A stretch of 64,000 bases of DNA from an uncultured Spirochaetia bacterium (GTDB taxonomy: Bacteria; Spirochaetota; Brachyspiria; Brachyspirales; Brachyspiraceae), in NCBI GenBank assembly GCA_947040495.1, contig CAMRBQ010000002.1:37120-101119 (forward strand), given 5' to 3'. The notes under the pieces were generated by a model. The model searched no databases and was not told the origin of the DNA. It saw only the letters and a list, made by a program, of their open reading frames with translations. Shown here piece after piece: positions 54,871 to 63,077 of the stretch. The stretch's first letter is position 1; each line of letters begins with the position of its first letter. Both the position numbers and the translations under genes were made by a program.

Positions 54871-57309
54871 TTATTTTTTATTGTTGTTTTCTTCTGAAAA
54901 TAAGTCTTCCAATGCATCGCCTATTTCTGTTATATCCTCTATATTTTTGATTTTGTTTTCGTTATTATTTTCACTTTCGTCAATAAATTCTTTGAGCATA
55001 GAGGTTAAATGTTTTGGATCATTATCTTCATTTTCATATACTGTATCATTATCTAGGTTATCTTGTTCAATATTAAGTATATGCTCTAGGGTTAAGCCTT
55101 GTTCATTATTTTTTTCGCTAGTAATTTCTTCTAAGATAATACCTTCTTTTTCTAAGTTAGTATTATACAAATTAGTATCTTCTAAGTCTTTAGTATTATC
55201 TTCTTCTAAGTTAGTATTATACAAGTTAGTATTATATAAATTAATATTTTCTAAGTCTTTAGTATCTAACTCATTAGCATCCGCAATAAATAAATCTTCA
55301 ATTGATTTTCCTGATGCGGCTAATTTGTTCTTATCATACTTTACTTGCTTTTTTTTAGAGTCATACATAGATATATTATTAAGGCTTACATTTTTTATTA
55401 TATCAAATCTACTAAGTATTTTTCGTAGCGTTTTATTTTGCTCATCTATTACGACTGTATATTCTCCAATCCCTTTACTATAATCATTTAATAAATTACC
55501 TATTTGGTTTAACTTTACAACATCTGTATTAATAGAACGTATATCTGCAATTTGTACTAATGATCTGGCGCTAATTTTTTCAAAATTTTTGAATATAGTA
55601 TTCATTGTCCCTTGAACATATATTGTGTCTTCATCTTGTGTTTTTATACTAGAATCGATAACTTCAGTTGAGGCATCAAGCATTTGTATATCTAATTTTA
55701 TGATCTCATTTTTTTCTGTTTGATCTTTCATATATTCTATAATTTCATCAATAGTCTTTGTAGTTTCATTAACATGGTCAATAATTAAATCGAAGCTATC
55801 AAGAACATAGCCTTTAATATTAGAAACATCTTCTAGAGTATTTGCTATATCAATTAATAGATTTTCTACTTCTTCAGTACCCATATGTGTATTTGTGGCA
55901 AGTGTTCTAATTTCACGTGATAACACAGAAAAGCCCCTACCAAAATGCCCCGCCTTTGAGGCTTGAATACCCGAATTTATTGAAAGTAAATTTGTTTTAT
56001 GTGCTATATCTTTTATAAATTCAATGGATTTAAATATTTCATCAGTTATGGAGGCAATATCTTCAAATTTTTTAAATGCTTCAATAATACTTTGCCTTCT
56101 ATCAAGCGTATATTGCTTTATATTAGAAGAGATATTCATAATTTGCTTCATTGCATCATTCATGGAATCGATTGTATAAGTAAGTTTTCCTGTATACTCT
56201 ATTGTTTCTGAAATTTTATTTTTTTGATTATTAATATTTTTTCTAATATCTTTGAGAGAATTAAATAGCATTGTAATAAATGTTATTATTTCATCAATAT
56301 GATTCTTTTGTATATTAGCTATTGTAGAAAATTCTTTACTTGATTCTGATAATCTATTTGAATGTTCTTTTGTGACAACAAGTGTATCAATAGTAGTTTC
56401 AGCCACATTTTGTAAGCTATTTGATGTTTGATTTAGATCATTAGATACTAAGGAAATTTTTTTTGAAAATGTTGTCACAGTATTCATAAAAATATTGTTT
56501 TTATCATATCTAGATTCAAGTTCTACTTTTGTTTTTTTTGCTGCTATTGCATTTGAAATAAAATATTTAAATATATCAATTATTATCAAACTAGTAAATA
56601 CAGTTATTCCGATAGAAAATCTAGAGAATAATATATCAGGCATAATTATATATTGATTGGTTTGAAATGAATAAAGGTCTTCTATGGCAGTAAAGATAAA
56701 GAAAATAAGTCCTATTGTAATAAATATTGTTTTTTTCAGCAGTTTATTAATAATTATTTCATAGAATGTTACTGAGAGCATTATTATTAATGTTATACCA
56801 TTAATAACTTCGCGTAAAATATATACAATACCACTTTGTCCACGTCCCCACATACTTTGTCTTGTATATGTAAAGGCAAAGTCATTTTGTTTTGTTACCG
56901 ATAAAAATAAATCTGGGGCTGCAAATGTTATTATAATAGCTATAGTAGCAAAAATAATATTAACAATCGTCATTATATTTAGGGCTTTACGTAGAGCGGG
57001 ACTAAGAGTGAGCGTTAAAGAACAATATGGAAATATAAAAACAAGAAGTAATGTGACAGATGATTGACCTATACGATATATTTGCATACTAAGTTTTTCA
57101 TTAAAATATAGACCACCAATTATGGTTACAAGCCCCATTGATGTGATAAATATCAAGGCAAGTAATGTTATTATAGATATAATTAAATACACTTTTCTTT
57201 TTGTTCTGAAAAAAAGATATAATATTAATGCCATGCCTGTAAATAGAAGACTTGCTGCACTAAGTGGTGTAAGAAACTCCACAGCTGTTACAGGGTTTGA
57301 AAATTGCAT
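54871..57309 (-). CDS. Chemoreceptor (MCP) with multi-helix membrane sensor and acidic repeat tail
   Basis: 812 residues. The first 240 residues form seven or eight membrane helices without a large periplasmic loop. No HAMP domain is recognised. The signalling domain has the hairpin FIKDIAHKTNLLSINSGIQA and GRGFSVLSREIRTLA, so it should contact CheA/CheW. A C-terminal tail (about 670-812) is acidic and contains tandem NLYNTN-type repeats (LENINLYNTNLYNTNLEEDN), ending EENNNKK without a CheR/CheB pentapeptide. It is paralogous to the next gene (57342) in the membrane part: both have MWGRGQSG/NMGRGLLG and IEDLY/IEDLM motifs. No promoter was found in the 32-base gap, so it is cotranscribed with it. 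Confidence 0.85.
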   Translation of the reverse strand: MQFSNPVTAVEFLTPLSAASLLFTGMALILYLFFRTKRKVYLIISIITLLALIFITSMGLVTIIGGLYFNEKLSMQIYRIGQSSVTLLLVFIFPYCSLTLTLSPALRKALNIMTIVNIIFATIAIIITFAAPDLFLSVTKQNDFAFTYTRQSMWGRGQSGIVYILREVINGITLIIMLSVTFYEIIINKLLKKTIFITIGLIFFIFTAIEDLYSFQTNQYIIMPDILFSRFSIGITVFTSLIIIDIFKYFISNAIAAKKTKVELESRYDKNNIFMNTVTTFSKKISLVSNDLNQTSNSLQNVAETTIDTLVVTKEHSNRLSESSKEFSTIANIQKNHIDEIITFITMLFNSLKDIRKNINNQKNKISETIEYTGKLTYTIDSMNDAMKQIMNISSNIKQYTLDRRQSIIEAFKKFEDIASITDEIFKSIEFIKDIAHKTNLLSINSGIQASKAGHFGRGFSVLSREIRTLATNTHMGTEEVENLLIDIANTLEDVSNIKGYVLDSFDLIIDHVNETTKTIDEIIEYMKDQTEKNEIIKLDIQMLDASTEVIDSSIKTQDEDTIYVQGTMNTIFKNFEKISARSLVQIADIRSINTDVVKLNQIGNLLNDYSKGIGEYTVVIDEQNKTLRKILSRFDIIKNVSLNNISMYDSKKKQVKYDKNKLAASGKSIEDLFIADANELDTKDLENINLYNTNLYNTNLEEDNTKDLEDTNLYNTNLEKEGIILEEITSEKNNEQGLTLEHILNIEQDNLDNDTVYENEDNDPKHLTSMLKEFIDESENNNENKIKNIEDITEIGDALEDLFSEENNNKK
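55142..55270. repeat. Tandem coding repeats in the chemoreceptor tail
   Basis: TTAGTATTATACAA-like units (coding LYNTN) and CTTCTAAGTCTTTAGTAT units alternate two to three times. A length-variable acidic linker is implied. Confidence 0.7.
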
Positions 57310-57341
57310 TATCTATATTCCATTTTTAGTATATTTTATTG

Positions 57342-59225
57342 TTATGTAGGTAAACATTTCACCTCGGTTTTAATTACATTGGCATAAGATGTAATATTCT
57401 TAGATATATTGTCTATTTCTTTTGATAAACTCATCAAAATATCCATATCATTAGACAACTTATTTATTTCATTGGATTGTAGTAAAGATTGCTCTCTAAA
57501 AAATTTAAATTGATCGTCTAGTAGATCAAATTTTTCAATCACACTTAATACCTCACTATCTTGCTTTTTTACTTCATCCAAAATAGATGTATTTAATTTT
57601 TTTGCTGCCTCTATACTATTTTGTACTCGTTCATTATTTTCAAGTTGTTTGTATATTGTATCTGAAATAATATTTATTTTATCTGTAGTTGAATGTATAT
57701 GATCAATAATGGAATCAAAAACATTTACAATATAGTTTTTTACAGATATAAAATCCTTTGTTGTTATTGTAATAAGAGAAAATAATGCATCTATTTTATC
57801 AGCAGCCGATTTACTGTCTACAGCAAGCTCCCCAATCTCTTTGGAAACAACACTAAAACTATGCTCCCAATTGCCTGATTTTGATGCCTGAATACTTGCA
57901 TTGATAGATAGAGTATTTGTTTTTTCAGATATATTTTTGATAAATAACACAGTTTTCTTTACATGACCACCAATATCAACGATTGTATCAAGTTTTTGAA
58001 ATGATGTTAGCATATCATTTTTGACATTAACATATGAAGCGCCTAAATTTTTTGATATATCAGCAAGGTTTTCTATTTTTTTTTGCATCATATTAAGCGT
58101 ATTAGCACCAGATGCAATATCCCCAAATGTTATATCGATAGCTTTGTATTGATTATCGATAGCTTCTTTAAATGTTTTAAATGATGAAAAAATATTGTCC
58201 ATTTTTTTTCTACTTTCTGTATATATTACCTTTTGAGAGATATCAATATCTTTAAATTCATTGCTTGTTTCAAGTAGCGATTGAGTATAAAGAGTAGATA
58301 TATTACAAGATGATAAAATAGATTTGGAATCAATATTGAGTGTACTTACTAAATTGGAAAGATTTTTTTCCATGTCAACAAATACATTTCTGATAGTTTC
58401 TATTTGTTCTTTTGTTAAATTATGTTGTACATTTATCATGGCAAGTTTGTCTTTGCTAATATCAATAGTTAAAAAATCCCTTACAAAAATATCAATTGAT
58501 GAGATAAACATTATTATAGAAAATAAAATTGTGCCTGTTACAAGTCTTGAAAATTCAATATTTTCTGGAATTATTGAATAACCATTAATCTTCATTAAAT
58601 CTTCTATGGTACCAGACATCAGTATAAAAAAAGCCAGTAATATTAAGATAAATCCTCTGTATTCTTTATATTTTATAATATAAACTACAGTTGATATTAT
58701 CATAAAAAGACTAATAATTAGAAATGTAGTATTTCTTATCGTGTATAAAGGACCAAGCAAACCTCTACCCATATTAGAGTCACTATATGCAGTTACTGGT
58801 AGCGATTCTGTAAATGAGACTGCTATATCAGGCATGAGTAGTGTAATAGGGACAGATATTAATGAAAATATAAATACAGCATTTGTTATAACTTTTAATG
58901 TGATTAGTAGTTTTTTACTTTCAAAATTCAAAATAGCATTAAAGTATTTCAAGCAATAAAATGCAAAAAATGTTATGCTCATTTCTTCTATACTATATGC
59001 CCTGAATGCCAAATTTGTATGTCCATGCATAACAAGTGATATTCTTATAAGATAGGCTGTATCATAAACAAGTATAGATGTAAGCAGATATAATATAATT
59101 GTATATTGTTTATTATGTATTTTTTTATTTAAATATACATATAGACATATTGTTACAATGACGACAGTACATGCCATATAAGCATTGATAAGCTCATATA
59201 TTGATATATAATTTACCACTTTCAT
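57342..59225 (-). CDS. Chemoreceptor (MCP) with multi-helix membrane sensor
   Basis: 627 residues. About 240 N-terminal residues form seven or eight membrane helices, followed by a coiled-coil signalling domain with a hairpin that deviates from consensus: FIKNISEKTNTLSINASIQA and SFSVVSKEIGELA. It is the first gene of a unit with the 812-residue paralog and cvpA. A sigma-28-type promoter lies at 59267-59294. Possible ligands: hydrophobic or membrane-associated signals, energy taxis (inference). No methylation consensus was checked. Confidence 0.85.
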   Translation of the reverse strand: MKVVNYISIYELINAYMACTVVIVTICLYVYLNKKIHNKQYTIILYLLTSILVYDTAYLIRISLVMHGHTNLAFRAYSIEEMSITFFAFYCLKYFNAILNFESKKLLITLKVITNAVFIFSLISVPITLLMPDIAVSFTESLPVTAYSDSNMGRGLLGPLYTIRNTTFLIISLFMIISTVVYIIKYKEYRGFILILLAFFILMSGTIEDLMKINGYSIIPENIEFSRLVTGTILFSIIMFISSIDIFVRDFLTIDISKDKLAMINVQHNLTKEQIETIRNVFVDMEKNLSNLVSTLNIDSKSILSSCNISTLYTQSLLETSNEFKDIDISQKVIYTESRKKMDNIFSSFKTFKEAIDNQYKAIDITFGDIASGANTLNMMQKKIENLADISKNLGASYVNVKNDMLTSFQKLDTIVDIGGHVKKTVLFIKNISEKTNTLSINASIQASKSGNWEHSFSVVSKEIGELAVDSKSAADKIDALFSLITITTKDFISVKNYIVNVFDSIIDHIHSTTDKINIISDTIYKQLENNERVQNSIEAAKKLNTSILDEVKKQDSEVLSVIEKFDLLDDQFKFFREQSLLQSNEINKLSNDMDILMSLSKEIDNISKNITSYANVIKTEVKCLPT

Positions 59226-59266
59226 TGTTATCTAATCACCCAATATTTTTATAATATTACTTTATA

Positions 59267-59294
59267 TTCTCGGAAATTTCCATATCATTATTTA
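59267..59294 (-). promoter_or_regulatory. Sigma-28-type promoter of the chemoreceptor pair
   Basis: On the minus strand TAAA (59294-59291), a 16-base gap and TCCGAGAA (59274-59267), 41 bases before the start. Same -35 and spacing as 11503-11530; the -10 has two differences from GCCGATAA. Confidence 0.5.
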
Positions 59295-59347
59295 ATAACA
59301 TATTTATTTGATGCTCATGTATATTCCAACATAGAGCATGTCTTTGC

Positions 59348-59926
59348 CTACCTTATGGCGAGTATTTTTAATGCTTCTGTTATTATCAACTCTGTACTCA
59401 TAGTATCTGTATTTTTAATATTAGATAGAGCCCCTGTTATTTCTGTATTTGTAAATCCAAGTGATATAAGTGCTTTCATTGCATCATTTAATGATTGGCT
59501 TTTTATATCTGTAGAAATAATATTTGTATCTATCTTGTTTATTTTATCCCTAAGTTCAAAAAGTAGTTTTTCCGCTTTTTTTGCGCCCATCCCAGGGACT
59601 TTCTTGAGTTTCAATATATTTTGTGTAAAAAGTATATCTATTATATCACCTACTGAATAATAAGATAAAACCTCTGTAGCAAGCTTAGGTCCAACGCCTT
59701 GGGCAGATATTAGCGTCAGAAACATACTCTTCTCTTCTTTACTAGAAAAACCATAAAGAGTCATAGAATCTTCTTTATGGACTAGATGAATATACAAAGC
59801 TATATTTTTATCAATTTCAACTTGTAACCTAGTGTTAATATTTATTTCATATCCAACACCATTGGTATTAACTATTATATTTTTTTCATTGATGTTTATT
59901 ACATTGCCTTCTATATATGCTATCAT
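59348..59926 (-). CDS. ruvA: Holliday junction helicase subunit RuvA
   Basis: 192 residues. RuvA binds four-way junctions and loads RuvB. The OB domain starts MIAYIEGNVININEKNIIV; the helix-hairpin-helix pair contains SAQGVGPKLATEVLS and VPGMGAKKAEKLLFELRDK; the C-terminal RuvB-binding domain ends with ALISLGFTNTEITGAL. Full length. ruvB and ruvC are not in the window. The HMA-protein gene ends 5 bases before its start, so both probably share a transcript. Confidence 0.93.
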   Translation of the reverse strand: MIAYIEGNVININEKNIIVNTNGVGYEININTRLQVEIDKNIALYIHLVHKEDSMTLYGFSSKEEKSMFLTLISAQGVGPKLATEVLSYYSVGDIIDILFTQNILKLKKVPGMGAKKAEKLLFELRDKINKIDTNIISTDIKSQSLNDAMKALISLGFTNTEITGALSNIKNTDTMSTELIITEALKILAIR

Positions 59927-59931
59927 AATTA

Positions 59932-60141
59932 TTAAATTACATTATACCCGGCATTTTCTATAGCACTTTTTATATCATCAAAATTTATTAGAGAATCATC
60001 ATATTCTACTTCTACATTAGAATCGTCTAAGCTTGTATTTGCTCTATATATACCATCAATATTGGAAAGCGTTTTATTCACTGTATCAACACAATGTTCG
60101 CATCCAAGTCCTGATAGAGAAATATTTATTAATTTCTTCAT
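59932..60141 (-). CDS. Heavy-metal-associated (HMA) domain protein, copper chaperone-like
   Basis: 69 residues, one HMA domain. The metal-binding GCEHC (CxxC) follows a beta strand and the fold is betaalphabetabetaalphabeta. CopZ-like chaperones carry Cu(I) to P-type ATPases. ATG at 60141 with GGAGA upstream was chosen over a TTG six bases earlier. No copper ATPase or regulator is adjacent, so the partner is unknown. Confidence 0.85.
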   Translation of the reverse strand: MKKLINISLSGLGCEHCVDTVNKTLSNIDGIYRANTSLDDSNVEVEYDDSLINFDDIKSAIENAGYNVI

Positions 60142-60238
60142 AGACAATCTCCTATTATGATTTAGTATTATATTAACTTAATATAATAGATAAGGCAAGT
60201 AGTATAGCAAAAAAATAACTAAGCAAGGGAGTTCGTAG

Positions 60239-61873
60239 TTAGAAAAATATAGATATTTCTTTTTGCCATTTTTTTATAAAAGAGAAAAATTCATTCATAT
60301 TTTCTTTATTTTCGAGTGCTCTTTTTGTATGCCACGGTGCTATAAAATTTGAATATCTATGTTCTATAGATTGTTCTATATCTTCACTTTCAATAATTGA
60401 AAAATAATTATTTATATTTTCTTTTAATATTTTTATATCAAAAGATTCACTAATCATATCAATATTATATTCTAGTTTTTTATAATGTTCTTTCATTTTA
60501 TATATTCCAACATTTTCTATTTTGGCAGAATTCTCTGTGAGAGAATATGTTTTTATATTTGATTTATTTATGATGGCTTTAAAATGATTATAGTATTCAT
60601 ATAATGTAAAGCTGGTTTTTTTGATATTATTATTATTATCATGCAAATACATTTTGTCAGAACCTTGTCTGTTTTCATTTAAATTATAAAGGCTACTAAG
60701 TTTATTTTGTAGTGTATAATCTGTTGCATATGACATCGAATATAGAGAATGAGTTTTATCATCTGTAAATGAAAAATCACATCCTGCTATGATAATATTT
60801 TTTGGCTGTAAGAGTGATGCTATTTTATATGCCATTATAATGACACTGCCTTCCATTGGGATATAATAGCTATCCTTGCAAATATCCTTTTCAAATGATT
60901 CATTATGAGAAAAATAAAATATATTTTTTTTATCAAGCTTTGCGATAGGGTAGGGGTAGCTTGTGTATGTTGTTATTATTTTTATATTTTTTTCTTTGGA
61001 ATACTCTAATGCCATTAGATGATATGATGAATAAAAACCGCCATCTGTTGAAATGACAGCATCTACTTTTATATTATTTTTTATCATTGTAGATAGAGCA
61101 TTTGAAATAACAATTGTGAAAAATGATTGACTAAGTTTTTTTATATTATTTATTTCTTTGTCTATAGAAGGGCCTGCCCCCACGATTAGAATAGATATAT
61201 TTTTATTTTTATTTACAAATGATTTTATACTATAGCCTTGATTATGTGAGGCATTATATAAAATATTTTTTGACCAAATCGGTGCATGATAATAGTATGT
61301 TGCCGAAGACATGATTTTTTTTTTGAGTATTTTATTTATATTATTTGTAGCATTTATATAATAATCTTTTTCAATGCTACTTGCACGTAAATGTGGAATA
61401 ATTTTGACAAAGCTAACTTCTATATCTTCAATCATATTATCTAAAAATGTAGATATGTTTCCGATATTTTCATCTAATAGTAAAATAATTTTTGATAAAA
61501 AAGGTAATTCATAATTTGTTAATATTAAATGTATTAGTTCAATACTTTTTTCTATCACTATAATTTTTTTATAATTATAATTTTCTATAAAATATTTTAT
61601 ATGAGAAAAAGATGAGCCTGCCAAAAATATAGCTAATGTATTTTTATTGTCTTTAATATTATTATCTATTAAACGACTTGCTTCTTTTTTTGACGAATAT
61701 AATGAAGTAATTGATTTGTTTTCATATAGTAAAGAAAAATATTTATCATCTGTTTCTTTTAGTTGATATTTACTATTTTGATTTTGATTAAAAGATAAAA
61801 TACGCTCTATAGCATTTTTGTTCAAAGATGATAATGAAAGATATTTTATATTAGCATCAAATATATCTTGCAT
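60239..61873 (-). CDS. DUF115/Maf-like protein (motility accessory factor family)
   Basis: 544 residues. The centre matches the DUF115 (MptE-like/Maf) Rossmann region: ILIVGAGPSIDKEINNIKKLS, VISNALSTMIKNNIKVDAVISTDGG and IIIAGCDFSFTDDKTHSLY. DUF115 proteins in Campylobacter, Helicobacter, Aeromonas and Clostridium transfer sugar (nonulosonic acid) to flagellin; others are archaeal methanopterin enzymes. In a flagellated spirochaete, flagellin glycosylation is a fair guess. It starts two bases before the end of the preceding gene and is the last gene of that operon. Confidence 0.75.
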   Translation of the reverse strand: MQDIFDANIKYLSLSSLNKNAIERILSFNQNQNSKYQLKETDDKYFSLLYENKSITSLYSSKKEASRLIDNNIKDNKNTLAIFLAGSSFSHIKYFIENYNYKKIIVIEKSIELIHLILTNYELPFLSKIILLLDENIGNISTFLDNMIEDIEVSFVKIIPHLRASSIEKDYYINATNNINKILKKKIMSSATYYYHAPIWSKNILYNASHNQGYSIKSFVNKNKNISILIVGAGPSIDKEINNIKKLSQSFFTIVISNALSTMIKNNIKVDAVISTDGGFYSSYHLMALEYSKEKNIKIITTYTSYPYPIAKLDKKNIFYFSHNESFEKDICKDSYYIPMEGSVIIMAYKIASLLQPKNIIIAGCDFSFTDDKTHSLYSMSYATDYTLQNKLSSLYNLNENRQGSDKMYLHDNNNNIKKTSFTLYEYYNHFKAIINKSNIKTYSLTENSAKIENVGIYKMKEHYKKLEYNIDMISESFDIKILKENINNYFSIIESEDIEQSIEHRYSNFIAPWHTKRALENKENMNEFFSFIKKWQKEISIFF

Positions 61874-61874
61874 A

Positions 61875-63077
61875 TTAATTTTTTTCTTTATTTACACTTT
61901 TTTTCTTTTCTTTTTTATCTATTGCTTTTTTGTTAGTAGTTGTTTTTGGGGATTTTTTTTTAGCTGTAGTAGTATTTATTTTTTGTTTTTCCCCTGTATC
62001 TAATAAAAATGATATATTAGAAATAAAATCAAAATTACTATTAAATTTTTTGTCTGGAAATTTTACGCTATTCATATGAAAGTTAATGCCATTTAATACT
62101 TTATTTTTTAATGTAGTTTTTGTTTTCTTTAATATATTTGTAATTAGTTTTGATTGTTCGGGGCTCTTGGATATAACTATATAATTATGAGAGCCTATGT
62201 CTATAATATTTTTTATGTCTATCTCTGAAAGGAGAATGTCTATTTTTTTATATATCTCTATATAATTATCTTGTTGTTTCTTTGGTATTTTGAAATGCTT
62301 AAGTTTGAATGTATTTATAAAAACACTTTCATCACTATCGATGATGCTTTGTATATACTCAAAAATGCTGGCTTTATTATTCTCTATACTTATTTCATTT
62401 TCTTCGTTAATTTCTTTTGATTTGTTGTAAAAAGTATCAAGCATGTATGAAAATATTTTTAAAAAATCTATATTATGTTCTTGGTTGAAATTTGAATCTT
62501 TTGATTTGAATACAAATAGTGAAGAACATTTATAATGTTCATCTAACACACAAATTCCTTTTAGGTATGATGATAAAATATTTTCGGGCTTTTCTATATT
62601 ACTGTTTTCCAGTATAGATAAAAAATCTATTTCTATAATGTTGTTTTTATTTTCTTTATTTAAGTAGTCGACTATAATTTCTTTATTATCTATATGAGAT
62701 ATACCCTTAGCCCATTCAAATGATTTTTGCGATTGTTCACTTAGGGTATAATGTTGCCCATCGAATTTATAAAACAAAAGGGCATCTATATCTATTATCT
62801 CTTTCAATATAGAAATAAAACTTTTTTCAATATTTTGTTTTGTTAGATTTATAGTATCATTTGATATGAGAGAAGAGATAAAATTAGAAATATATTTACT
62901 GCTTTCTTCATTTTTTTTTAGCAAAATTCTATATTCTTTTAATATTAATCCTATAGATTTTTCATCTTCTTTAAATATAGATTTGAAATTTCTTTCATGT
63001 AGAGTATCTAATATATTTATTTTCTTTTCATATATGTGCTTCTTGGCTTTTTTGTATAGCCCCATTTTATACTCCAA
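61875..63077 (-). CDS. Unrecognised protein in the DUF115 operon, possible GAF-like
   Basis: 400 residues. An N-terminal helical region is followed by a part (about 95-220) with LLFYKFDGQHYTLSEQSQKSF that reads like a GAF-type sensor fold, then a part (about 245-365) with helix/strand order of cyclase-like domains, YIEIYKKIDILLSE and NYIVISKSPEQSKLI, without an intact GGDEF motif. The C-terminal 45 residues are Lys/Thr-rich (KKKSPKTTTNKKAIDKKEKKKS) and could bind acidic partners such as the product of the upstream gene. No family is certain. It overlaps that gene by 11 bases and ends one base before the DUF115 gene. Confidence 0.5.
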   Translation of the reverse strand: MEYKMGLYKKAKKHIYEKKINILDTLHERNFKSIFKEDEKSIGLILKEYRILLKKNEESSKYISNFISSLISNDTINLTKQNIEKSFISILKEIIDIDALLFYKFDGQHYTLSEQSQKSFEWAKGISHIDNKEIIVDYLNKENKNNIIEIDFLSILENSNIEKPENILSSYLKGICVLDEHYKCSSLFVFKSKDSNFNQEHNIDFLKIFSYMLDTFYNKSKEINEENEISIENNKASIFEYIQSIIDSDESVFINTFKLKHFKIPKKQQDNYIEIYKKIDILLSEIDIKNIIDIGSHNYIVISKSPEQSKLITNILKKTKTTLKNKVLNGINFHMNSVKFPDKKFNSNFDFISNISFLLDTGEKQKINTTTAKKKSPKTTTNKKAIDKKEKKKSVNKEKN

